Source: a virus
Strand: one strand, 5' to 3'
DNA: 23,897 bases
Virus record (IMG/VR): IMGVR_UViG_3300017917_001283
Span: 1 to 23,897 of that record
The notes below the pieces were generated by a model. It ran no database searches. It saw only the letters and a list, made by a program, of their open reading frames with translations, and was not told where the DNA came from. Made by a program: the position numbers and the translations under genes. How positions within the stretch are numbered: position 1 is the first letter of the stretch; each line of letters begins with the position of its first letter. This document shows positions 1 through 5,323 of the stretch, one piece after another.

Positions 1-24
1 AATTAACCATTTCAGGTCAAAAGG

Positions 25-42
25 TATTGAAAATATTCAATA
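25..42. repeat. Short inverted repeat upstream of first gene
   Basis: A 7-bp perfect stem (TATTGAA / TTCAATA) encloses the loop AATA. It lies in the 76-base stretch before the first gene. It could be the end of an upstream transcript or an operator; there is no T-run to make it a convincing terminator. Confidence 0.3.
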
Positions 43-76
43 TTAATAATTCACTAATTAGTAGATATACAACATA

Positions 77-571
77 ATGATGGAAGTAAAAAATTTTTTA
101 AAAATACTACAAAAGTCCGGGTATCCAAATCCAAACCCTGATGCTCTAACAATTTCAAGACTTTCCAGTTATCCGTTAGAGTCATTTATTAAAAACCTAT
201 CTGAAGAAATAGGTATGGAAAAGACTCGTGAATTTGTTGAGAAAGTATTCTCGTCATTAGGTTTAACTTATGACCCGGGACTTAAATTAGACCTCGGTGG
301 TGGTGATTACATGCACCTCATAATTAATGATTTTGGCCTTAATGAAGGTGAAGATGATGATATTATTGAAGCTTGGATACATTATAGTTTTGGTGAGAAT
401 CGTTTAACTATAAATGATGATACTCATACAACATTGGCAGATATATGGGATGAGGCAGATATGGGTGATATGGGTGAGGTTAGTGAAATTCAAGATGAAA
501 TTCAAGATGAATTTAGAGATTACATCTACGCTAAGACAGGAATCATCATACATTTTGACTCTGAAATATAA
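77..571 (+). CDS. Hypothetical acidic protein
   Basis: This gene encodes 164 residues of no family I recognise. The protein is acidic, with clusters of D and E at about residues 92-98 and 115-150, and is predicted soluble: no signal peptide or membrane segment is visible. Two ATG codons lie in tandem at 77 and 80, and either could be the start. There is no Shine-Dalgarno site, which is normal for Bacteroidota. It is read towards a leftward gene group, and the hairpin just after its stop codon is oriented to stop the leftward transcript, not this one. Codon use and base composition match the neighbours. The function is unknown; only the coding status is well supported. Confidence 0.75.
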   Translation: MMEVKNFLKILQKSGYPNPNPDALTISRLSSYPLESFIKNLSEEIGMEKTREFVEKVFSSLGLTYDPGLKLDLGGGDYMHLIINDFGLNEGEDDDIIEAWIHYSFGENRLTINDDTHTTLADIWDEADMGDMGEVSEIQDEIQDEFRDYIYAKTGIIIHFDSEI

Positions 572-596
572 AAAAAGAGAGACCGAAGTCTCTCTT
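570..596 (-). terminator. Rho-independent terminator for leftward genes
   Basis: A 9-bp stem (575-583 with 588-596) closes a UUCG tetraloop on the minus strand and is followed there by a run of seven T. It ends the leftward operon 653-1518. On the plus strand the stem is followed by A-rich sequence, so it is not a good plus-strand terminator. The T-run overlaps the stop codon of the convergent gene. Confidence 0.85.
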
Positions 597-628
597 AAAG
601 GGCTGACGTAGAAGTCAAGCATCCACCA

Positions 629-648
629 CCAAGTTTTACAAAACTTGG
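629..648. repeat. Perfect inverted repeat in 3' untranslated region
   Basis: A 9-bp inverted repeat (CCAAGTTTT / AAAACTTGG) has a 2-base centre. A second small hairpin (TGAC / GTCA, 604-617) and the terminator at 570-596 follow it in the leftward direction. The 80 bases after gene 653-964 would therefore form three consecutive hairpins, which could stabilise the message or be a small 3'-derived RNA. Confidence 0.45.
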
Positions 649-652
649 AAAA

Positions 653-964
653 TTATTCAACACTCAAATTTTCTCTTTTAATCACAGAGTTTACTAACTT
701 TTCGACTTCTTTTGTTGACATATAACCAATAACATCACTACCCGCATCAGGATAGAAAAAATTAGTCACAAAATTTTTTGTTGTCAAGTCTATAATTGCA
801 ACTTCGAAAGTTGTGGTAAAATTACCATATAATCCTCGAGCACCTCCAACAATTGAGAATTCAATCCGTCCATCACCGAATCTTGAGATTCTACCTTCAT
901 CACTAACATACTTTGTTAACGGATGTGGTTTAGACCATTTAATAATTTCTTCAATTGTTATCAT
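653..964 (-). CDS. Hypothetical protein
   Basis: A 103-residue soluble protein with no recognised family. The middle section (about residues 33-75) is rich in alternating hydrophobic residues, suggesting a beta-sheet core, and the C-terminal 25 residues look helical. The start is an ATG at 964. It is the last gene of a leftward group with 969-1241 and 1234-1518; only 4 bases separate it from the preceding gene, so co-transcription is likely. The terminator at 570-596 follows it. Function unknown. Confidence 0.7.
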   Translation of the reverse strand: MITIEEIIKWSKPHPLTKYVSDEGRISRFGDGRIEFSIVGGARGLYGNFTTTFEVAIIDLTTKNFVTNFFYPDAGSDVIGYMSTKEVEKLVNSVIKRENLSVE

Positions 965-968
965 ATTT

Positions 969-1241
969 TTACTTCAAATTTTCCAACTTCTTTCTTAATT
1001 CATACAATTGTTCCCTCAATTCTCTCATATCATCAAGATTTTTTTGGGTCTTGTTTGGTTCGTCTTGGTGTTCTTTAATGAGATTTGTTATGAAGTCTAT
1101 TTCATTATGAATGTCCTCCCTCGTTTGTTTTAACAAATCCAACTCTTTATTTTCACCAACACTTTGCCCAACTTTATATGCAGTATAGACAACACCAGCA
1201 CCAAGTGCTATTTTCAATAAATTACTTAACATTCTACCCAT
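969..1241 (-). CDS. Small membrane-anchored coiled-coil protein
   Basis: This encodes 90 residues. Residues about 5-27 form a hydrophobic, glycine- and alanine-rich segment typical of a single membrane anchor or helical hairpin, and residues about 32-90 are a charged heptad-like stretch rich in E, K, L and I that should form a coiled coil. The layout resembles small phage inner-membrane proteins, but I cannot name a family. The start at 1241 overlaps the end of gene 1234-1518 by 8 bases; a second ATG at 1232 would remove the overlap. It sits in the middle of a three-gene leftward operon. Membrane location is inferred from composition only. Confidence 0.7.
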   Translation of the reverse strand: MGRMLSNLLKIALGAGVVYTAYKVGQSVGENKELDLLKQTREDIHNEIDFITNLIKEHQDEPNKTQKNLDDMRELREQLYELRKKLENLK

Positions 1242-1518
1242 TTGTTTCTAATGCTTCGATTTTAGATTTTGTAATTAAATGTTCCGCCAAACTATAAGCA
1301 TCAACACTTGTAGTGATAATTGAGTTAACCAAATGTTTGTGTGGAATGTGAATTAAAAACTCAACTCCATTGAAGAATGTTAAATCTTCTTTCATTTCGA
1401 TACACCCTTGAACCATTTTCAAGAATAACTTGAACTGGGTCGCATTTACAAATGTTTCGTTTAATAAAACTCCAAATGTTTCGTGTTGGATTTTAATATT
1501 GTGTGATGGCATGTTCAT
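1234..1518 (-). CDS. Hypothetical protein
   Basis: A 94-residue protein of unknown family, without membrane segments or metal-binding motifs. It starts at an ATG at 1518, with an alternative ATG at 1512. It is the first gene of the three-gene leftward group 653-1518, and a Bacteroidota-type promoter lies 18 bases before the start (1536-1564). The overlap with the next gene suggests translational coupling. I can see nothing that points to a role. Confidence 0.7.
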   Translation of the reverse strand: MNMPSHNIKIQHETFGVLLNETFVNATQFKLFLKMVQGCIEMKEDLTFFNGVEFLIHIPHKHLVNSIITTSVDAYSLAEHLITKSKIEALETNG

Positions 1519-1535
1519 ATAAATTATTTATAGTG

Positions 1536-1564
1536 CAAATATAATACTTTTTTTCTAATATCAA
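1536..1564 (-). promoter_or_regulatory. Bacteroidota-type promoter
   Basis: On the minus strand a -7 element TATATTTG (1536-1543), a match to TAnnTTTG, lies 18 bases from an upstream TTG (1562-1564). It is placed to drive 1234-1518 and the two genes after it, with a leader of roughly 10-15 bases. It overlaps the end of the preceding gene 1561-2448. Confidence 0.6.
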
Positions 1565-2448
1565 GCGAATTTTTTTAATCCCTTTGTGGTTTGTTCAATT
1601 ATTTCATTCAAAATCTTCATATCATCCTTGAATTTATCGTATTCATTCGTGTCGTATTCTTTAATCTTTTGGACATTATCAATGAATTTTTCATATTCAA
1701 AACTTTTGAAGAAATTAGTAATTTTTTTAACATATGAAAGTGATTTTTCATATTTCATCTCTTCCATGAATCTTAATCTATACTTGAATATCAATTTAAT
1801 AATCATTTCTTCATCCCATCCATTCCCAAATAAATCAGACTCATTACTTACTCGAGTATCAACTTGATTAAAAATTTCAATTCCCCCTGATAATATTAAA
1901 TTTTTATTACCACAATAAAATGCAAGTTTATTATAATTCCCTTTCTTTTCATTTTTTTTATCTATTAAATACGCCAATAATCCGGTATCAATATATGATT
2001 TAAATGTTGTTTCACTTCTTTGACCCGCAGTACACCATTTAGTATTTGCACCATATTTTACCGAACCTTTGAAAGTTTTGGGAATTAAGAATAAGATATC
2101 ATCATCCTCATAAATCACAGAAATATGCTCATCTCGATTAAATGTTTTTTCTTCTTTAATCTTTGAGATGTTTATGTTTGAGTTTGTCAAATCGGTAAAT
2201 CGTCTATAATCTTGAGAGTAGATATCTTTATTTGGATTATAAGGTAATAATGAATCAAATAATTTAACTTCACCGATTAACTTTTCCGGAGAAGGAATTG
2301 AGGTATACCCATTAAGTTTTAACATCCAAGAATCCAACATATATTTCAAATACTTCTTGGTTGGAGTATCATCTCCATTCACAAATTTTTTGAATGTTGT
2401 TTCAGTAATTCTACTATAATTTTTTCTTAATTCTTCTACCTTTGACAT
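1561..2448 (-). CDS. WCT-motif phage protein (paralogue 1 of 3)
   Basis: A 295-residue protein. Its core carries an extended beta segment (about residues 110-122), then Y-G-A-N-T-K-W-C-T-A at 132-141, an F-x-x-Y pair near 149-152, a hydrophobic strand at about 158-163 and a downstream F-N-Q-V-D motif. The same order occurs in the proteins at 15201-16955 and 22044-23360, so the three share a domain that I cannot match to a named family. The N-terminal 100 residues and C-terminal 90 residues look helical and are unlike those of the other two. The invariant W-C-T could be catalytic or structural. A TATCTTTG promoter element lies 26 bases upstream of the ATG. It reads away from the RNA island. 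Soluble; function unknown. Confidence 0.8.
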   Translation of the reverse strand: MSKVEELRKNYSRITETTFKKFVNGDDTPTKKYLKYMLDSWMLKLNGYTSIPSPEKLIGEVKLFDSLLPYNPNKDIYSQDYRRFTDLTNSNINISKIKEEKTFNRDEHISVIYEDDDILFLIPKTFKGSVKYGANTKWCTAGQRSETTFKSYIDTGLLAYLIDKKNEKKGNYNKLAFYCGNKNLILSGGIEIFNQVDTRVSNESDLFGNGWDEEMIIKLIFKYRLRFMEEMKYEKSLSYVKKITNFFKSFEYEKFIDNVQKIKEYDTNEYDKFKDDMKILNEIIEQTTKGLKKFA

Positions 2449-2473
2449 CTTCTATTATTTTATTATTGGATAG

Positions 2474-2481
2474 CAAAGATA
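2474..2481 (-). promoter_or_regulatory. Bacteroidota -7 element
   Basis: TATCTTTG on the minus strand matches TAnnTTTG, 25 bases upstream of the ATG of gene 1561-2448. No clear TTG is found 18-20 bases further upstream, so this is a weaker candidate than the other promoters described here. Confidence 0.45.
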
Positions 2482-2585
2482 ATAAAAATTTTTTAATGTG
2501 GAAGATTTTTTTTTGGCTTGTCTTTGTCGGTTTTTTCCATCATTATCATTGTTTTTACTGGTTTATGATGGATATATCCGGAGAT

Positions 2586-2623
2586 TACCAAAAACAAAAA
2601 ACCCCTCACCAAGGTGAAGGGTT
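2586..2623 (-). terminator. Terminator of the giant non-coding RNA
   Basis: On the minus strand an 11-bp stem (2613-2623 with 2600-2610, one G-U pair) has a very short loop and is followed by a T-rich tract. There is no leftward protein gene in the preceding kilobase, so it marks the 3' end of the large RNA. Confidence 0.85.
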
Positions 2624-3542
2624 AGATTACGCTTTGTTTTCATACGTATTCGGCGTTTCGATAAAAAATATAGGCTGAGAATATACCTTATTTTGAGAAT
2701 CTTTAGAAGGATTATGGTTTCCCTCCGTTTCCACCATCTTTTGAATGGTAATTCTCATCGCCGATTGGTTAGACCAATCACTCCTTGAGGTTTCAACTAC
2801 TCTTTTATTACTTAACTCTCTTTAACCTTGCGAGCTAACTCAGGATTCGACTCCTTAGAGGTTTTTCGTAAAAATACACTTCCACTTGCGGTGTTAGTGT
2901 GCCACGGACAGCCCGTGACTAAGTAGGCGACTTTCGTTAAAACCTAGTGGACATTTTTGCTTATAATTTTTTTAGAATACTTTGACATTTTCCTTAATAA
3001 TGATAAGTGTTTGTGTTGTGGATGATAGAAGTAGTAGTCCACTGAAAGCTCTCTAACCTTTTGAGTTAAAGAATACTAAACTACCTCTTAAGGTATCCCT
3101 ACCTTCATATTTCAAGTTTACTTCAAAAAGAGACCTTGGTAGGTCATCCTTAGGGATAGTAGCGACACCACTCGTTCTCCATCTTACCTTTCGGTTTTAA
3201 GTCAACTATTATATTGGAACTCGCAATGATATGGTTGGATGACCATACTTTTCACATAATTCCTATCGGTTATTCTTATAGGAGTTCCCTCCGCAACTTG
3301 ACAACCCACATTGCCAAGTCACCCAACCACTTTCGCTAAAGCGTTGCCCTCACTACTGAAGGTTGGATGATATCCGACTTGTATACTCGAGCTCCGTTGC
3401 CGAAGCCGCAAACCTGTTAACACAACAGATTCACTTTAGCCTACTTTCGTAGTTTATTTAACGACCATATACGGCCGATTATCGTTTCTCAAATCAACAT
3501 AATTCCGAAGAACTACATTAACCTGATGGATAATTCATTTTT

Positions 3543-3554
3543 TTTCAAAGAACT
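3543..3554 (-). promoter_or_regulatory. boxA-like antitermination element
   Basis: AGTTCTTTGAAA on the minus strand lies about 25-35 nt into the giant RNA transcript. It matches the boxA core (TTCTTTGAAA) known from bacterial rRNA leaders, where NusB/NusE bind to prevent termination. The identical 12-mer recurs in the leader of the endonuclease/tRNA transcript (4667-4678). A leader hairpin TTCGG/CCGAA precedes it. The antitermination role is inferred from the match and placement. Confidence 0.5.
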
Positions 3555-3580
3555 CGTTTCGGTTATTCCCGAATTGTTTT

Positions 3581-3620
3581 ACAAAAATAAGACATTTTTT
3601 TCATTTGTCAAGACCTTTGT
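3581..3620 (-). promoter_or_regulatory. Promoter cassette P3 (giant RNA)
   Basis: A minus-strand promoter has TTGACA (3606-3611), 19 bases between the TTG and TATTTTTG, and TATTTTTG (3582-3589). The 40-bp block matches the one at 3824-3863 at 39 of 40 positions and that at 4696-4735 closely. The shared block with 3824-3863 extends 10 bases into the transcript (GAATTGTTTT on the plus strand). It drives the giant RNA. Confidence 0.85.
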
Positions 3621-3639
3621 TGTTTTTTTTTTTAGATTA

Positions 3640-3818
3640 CAATATCTATTGCGGTTATATGTTTCACTAACACTTTAAATGCGAAGGACATCTGCTATGT
3701 TTCATACAGTATATGTTTGTCCCGTAGTCATTTTCCTCACATACAATAGAAGCCCTACGGACCTAGACTATTTTCAGTAATCAATATTCTGAATAATTCT
3801 TTCGACTTCTTCAGAATT
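3640..3818 (-). ncRNA. Candidate structured small RNA, about 180 nt
   Basis: No open reading frame of note lies here, yet the segment starts right after promoter cassette P2 and is full of pairing. A perfect 8-bp hairpin sits at the 5' end (3810-3817/3786-3793). A stem GTCCGTAG/CTACGGGAC pairs 3755-3762 with 3719-3727 (one bulge). An alternative stem GGACA/TGTCC (3718-3722/3686-3690) reuses part of that helix, so two folds compete. CTATTG and CAATAG further apart could also pair. There is no T-run terminator, so the 3' end at about 3640 is a guess; it may be processed, or run on into the giant RNA. The length recalls 6S RNA but I see no convincing long closing stem. Not a tRNA: no T-arm. Function unknown. 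Confidence 0.55.
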
Positions 3819-3823
3819 GTTTT

Positions 3824-3863
3824 ACAAAGATAAGACATTTTTTTCATTTGTCAAGACCTTTGT
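3824..3863 (-). promoter_or_regulatory. Promoter cassette P2 (small RNA)
   Basis: A minus-strand TTGACA (3849-3854), a 19-base spacer after its TTG, and TATCTTTG (3825-3832) make a strong promoter. It lies directly after the 3' end of the tRNA gene. Its ends form ACAAAG/CTTTGT, an inverted repeat also present in P1, so the whole 40-bp block may include an operator. Confidence 0.85.
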
Positions 3864-3874
3864 TTTTTTTTTAG

Positions 3875-3960
3875 TTGCGAGGGGAGGAATCGAACCTCCA
3901 CAAGGGTTATAAGCCTACTATGGTTATGAGCCACAAATGTTACCATTACATCACCTCACG
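3875..3960 (-). tRNA. tRNA with CAU anticodon, long variable arm, C1-A72 mismatch
   Basis: An 86-nt cloverleaf. The acceptor CGTGAGG/CCTCGCA has a C1-A72 mismatch followed by discriminator A. The D-arm is ATGT/ACAT with GG in the loop. The anticodon stem TGTGG/CCATA holds the loop CTCATAA (anticodon at 3926-3928). The variable region is 19 nt, and the T-arm GGAGG/CCTCC has loop TTCGATT. CCA is not encoded, as is common in Bacteroidota. The C1-A72 mismatch and loop CTCATAA are those of initiator tRNA-fMet, but the anticodon stem lacks the three consecutive G-C pairs, the D-stem has Y11:R24, and the variable arm is of class II length. It may be an aberrant initiator, an elongator Met or an Ile2 (lysidine) tRNA. 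The endonuclease-like gene ends 5 nt upstream, and a shared transcript from 4696-4735 is likely. Confidence 0.85.
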
Positions 3961-3965
3961 ATATA

Positions 3966-4610
3966 TTATATTGTAAATGTTCCTTCTTTAATTTTTTTCA
4001 TATCATTTTTAGTGATAATGATTAAGTTAGGAACGACTTTCCATTTACATTCATCTCTTTCTCTTTGATATCCTTTAACCTCAATATATAAATTTTTATC
4101 TTTAAGATAAAAATCAGGAAAATAATTATGATAATTGTTTTCCCAATAATATTCAAATGGAGTTTCAATAATATTAGTCCAACTAATATTATTTTCATCT
4201 AACCATTTAGCGACTTCAAACTCCCATTTACCATTTAACTTATGTCCTTTATATTCAATAAGTTTTGTTCTACCACACACATTTGAACTTGAATAGGATT
4301 GTGGATTTCGTTTTACAACTTCTTTCATCCTAATCGATTGTTTATGTTTCTCTTCATCAGTCCAAAATTGTTTGTTAATTTCTCTTGAAGTTTTTTTAAG
4401 TCTTTCGATGGTTTCAGGTTTCCAAACTCTATTTGTATTATTGTGTTTAACTTTCATAAGTTCGGAATGTCGTTTTTTCTTATCTTCATCCCAATTTTCA
4501 GTATACACTTTTTTTCTATTTGGATTTTCTTTACAAAAAATTTTGTGTTGTATAAAAGACATTTTCGTTTCTTTTTCTATCCCACAAAATTCACAAATCA
4601 TTTTTTCCAT
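3966..4610 (-). CDS. Homing-endonuclease-like protein, zinc finger plus PD-(D/E)XK nuclease
   Basis: A 214-residue protein. An N-terminal zinc-finger-like motif has C6, C9, H22 and C26. Residues 38-100 form a basic region with repeated K-R-x-S and W-x-x-E-x-x-x-x-x segments, like the DNA-binding modules of mobile endonucleases. The C-terminal nuclease core shows E130/E132 in W-E-F-E-V, P165-D166-F167 and E177-V-K179, the E-D-ExK signature of Vsr-like phage homing endonucleases. It should cut DNA at a specific site and copy itself into that site. I chose the ATG at 4610; the reading frame is open further upstream but adds an unlikely hydrophobic stretch. Its stop lies 5 nt from the tRNA and its leader has promoter P1 and a boxA-like site. 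I found no group I intron around it, so it is free-standing. Confidence 0.8.
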   Translation of the reverse strand: MEKMICEFCGIEKETKMSFIQHKIFCKENPNRKKVYTENWDEDKKKRHSELMKVKHNNTNRVWKPETIERLKKTSREINKQFWTDEEKHKQSIRMKEVVKRNPQSYSSSNVCGRTKLIEYKGHKLNGKWEFEVAKWLDENNISWTNIIETPFEYYWENNYHNYFPDFYLKDKNLYIEVKGYQRERDECKWKVVPNLIIITKNDMKKIKEGTFTI

Positions 4611-4666
4611 AATAATAAATATCATAAAAAATGAAACCTGACAAGATACCAATCATTTTTTTTTTA

Positions 4667-4678
4667 TTTCAAAGAACT
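4667..4678 (-). promoter_or_regulatory. boxA-like antitermination element
   Basis: The same 12-mer, AGTTCTTTGAAA, as at 3543-3554 lies about 20 bases after promoter P1 in the leader of the endonuclease/tRNA transcript. A boxA in a leader that goes on to a tRNA fits the known link between boxA and stable-RNA transcription. The role is inferred. Confidence 0.5.
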
Positions 4679-4695
4679 TATTTCCTAATTGGAAT

Positions 4696-4735
4696 ACAAA
4701 GATACAACATTTTTTTCATCTGTCAATACCTTTGT
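4696..4735 (-). promoter_or_regulatory. Promoter cassette P1 (endonuclease and tRNA)
   Basis: Minus-strand TTGACA (4721-4726), then TATCTTTG (4697-4704) 19 bases after the TTG. It matches P2 at 36 of 40 positions, including the ACAAAG/CTTTGT ends. It would drive the endonuclease-like gene and the tRNA. The terminator of the small RNA at 4740-4812 ends right before it. Confidence 0.85.
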
Positions 4736-4739
4736 TAAA

Positions 4740-4812
4740 AATACCCCACCTAATATTTTGTTTTTACACTTAATACCGGTGGGGCTCCTTTCGAGATTTT
4801 CATCTCTGTGGT
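4740..4812 (-). ncRNA. Candidate small RNA with terminator, about 70-75 nt
   Basis: On the minus strand a 5-bp hairpin with GAAA loop (4802-4806/4793-4797) is followed by a 7-bp GC-rich stem CCCCACC/GGTGGGG (4778-4784/4744-4750) and a T-run (4737-4742): a terminator with a 27-nt loop. A -7 element TATTTTTG lies just upstream (4817-4824). No reading frame fits. It could also be a terminated leader of the next transcript. Confidence 0.5.
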
Positions 4813-4816
4813 TTCG

Positions 4817-4824
4817 CAAAAATA
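4817..4824 (-). promoter_or_regulatory. Bacteroidota -7 element
   Basis: TATTTTTG on the minus strand, 5-10 bases before the two-hairpin RNA at 4740-4812. No TTG is found at the expected distance, so the call rests on the -7 match and on the terminator downstream. Confidence 0.35.
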
Positions 4825-4914
4825 AGATAAAATTCTCATTTCACCCGTTTTGTTTTCTTGCGATATATAAAGTTTGGGGTATTTATCCTTTCGGATGAGA
4901 TTATAAATATACGC

Positions 4915-4950
4915 TAGTTTATGAAAAATCCAAATTTTTTTTATAAACTA
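4915..4950. repeat. AT-rich long hairpin between RNA island and DUF192 gene
   Basis: TAGTTTAT (4915-4922) pairs with ATAAACTA (4943-4950), and AAAAAT pairs with ATTTTT inside. It separates the leftward RNA island from the rightward gene at 4976. Just to its left, 4838-4905 carries another GNRA hairpin (ATCC-GAAA-GGAT on the minus strand) enclosed by TCTC/GAGA, so structured RNA may extend to here. A DNA-level role, such as a binding site, is equally possible. Confidence 0.4.
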
Positions 4951-4975
4951 ATCAAATATTTTTATATTTATAATT

Positions 4976-5323
4976 ATGGAAGTTAAAATTAACGATAATA
5001 TTTTTAAGGTTAAGACCTTAATTGACGAGAAATCCAAGTATATTGGAATGATGGGTAAGAAATTTGACGAAACCTTTAACGGGCTATTATTTTTAATGGG
5101 TGGTAGCAAACAATGTTTTTGGATGAAGAATTGTATCCAAAATTTGGATATCATCATTATTAAGAATAATGTAATCGTAAATATCCACCACAATTGTCCT
5201 CCTTGTAATAGTAAGGAATGTCCAAGTTATTGTGGAAATGGTAATATTGTATTGGAAATCGATGGTGGAGCGTGTGAAAGACTTGGTATTGAACCAGGTG
5301 ATAGCGTTGAATATCTATTTTGA
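4976..5323 (+). CDS. DUF192 (UPF0127) family protein with Cys-rich insertion
   Basis: A 115-residue protein matching DUF192 over nearly its full length. It has the Y-I-G-M-M-G segment (22-27), G-L-L-F (36-39), F-W-M-K-N (48-52), L-D-I-I (57-60), a V-L-E-I strand (92-95) and G-I-E-P-G-D-S-V near the end (104-111). The family is small, with an all-beta fold and no firm biochemical role. Unlike exported members it has no signal peptide, so it should act in the cytoplasm. Four cysteines (C74, C77, C82, C86) sit where the family usually has a short loop and could bind zinc. The ATG at 4976 follows a TATATTTA element by a few bases. Its 3' end overlaps the convergent DHH gene by 9 bases. Confidence 0.85.
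   Translation: MEVKINDNIFKVKTLIDEKSKYIGMMGKKFDETFNGLLFLMGGSKQCFWMKNCIQNLDIIIIKNNVIVNIHHNCPPCNSKECPSYCGNGNIVLEIDGGACERLGIEPGDSVEYLF

Larger units (their letters stand above)
2586..3577 (-). ncRNA. Giant structured non-coding RNA, about 985 nt
   Basis: This stretch has no credible open reading frame but has its own promoter (3581-3620), a boxA-like leader (3543-3554) and a strong terminator (2586-2623), all leftward. It folds into many local helices readable by eye. Examples are a 9-bp helix 3361-3369/3320-3328 enclosing a small stem, and a 9-bp hairpin 3311-3319/3296-3304. GNRA-loop hairpins lie at 3441-3452 (GAAA), 3281-3292 (GGAA), 3186-3195 (GAAA) and 3090-3105 (GGGA). Hairpins lie at 3230-3247, 2903-2917 and 2763-2779. 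A helix 2751-2757/2694-2700 encloses further stems, and a possible long-range closing helix pairs 3465-3473 with 2645-2653. Size, GNRA loops and position beside a tRNA in a phage-like genome resemble the GOLLD and ROOL giant RNAs, but I cannot confirm membership. Exact ends are inferred. Role unknown. Confidence 0.8.

Noticed and set aside
2442-2678. Rightward 78-residue reading frame
   Set aside because: It starts inside the 5' end of the leftward WCT-motif gene and runs through the terminator and 3' end of the giant RNA; its sequence is low-complexity and F/W-rich.
2842-2855. GGATTCGAC, a tmRNA-like 5' motif
   Set aside because: No alanine tRNA-like 3' half or tag reading frame is found. 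On the minus strand it is simply a 4-bp hairpin (AGGA/TCCT) inside the giant RNA.
3898-3920. Alternative tRNA reading with a UAU anticodon in the loop CTTATAA
   Set aside because: The flanking bases form only two pairs of an anticodon stem. The CAU reading has a complete five-pair stem and correct D- and T-arms.
4611-4652. N-terminal extension of the endonuclease-like protein to 4652
   Set aside because: The extra 14 residues are hydrophobic, precede the zinc-finger-like motif and lie in the AT-rich leader. The ATG at 4610 gives a sensible start.
2586-4735. Group I or group II intron around the endonuclease-like gene
   Set aside because: I found neither the paired core elements of group I nor a domain V of group II, and no split exon: the tRNA is intact and no protein gene flanks the RNAs.
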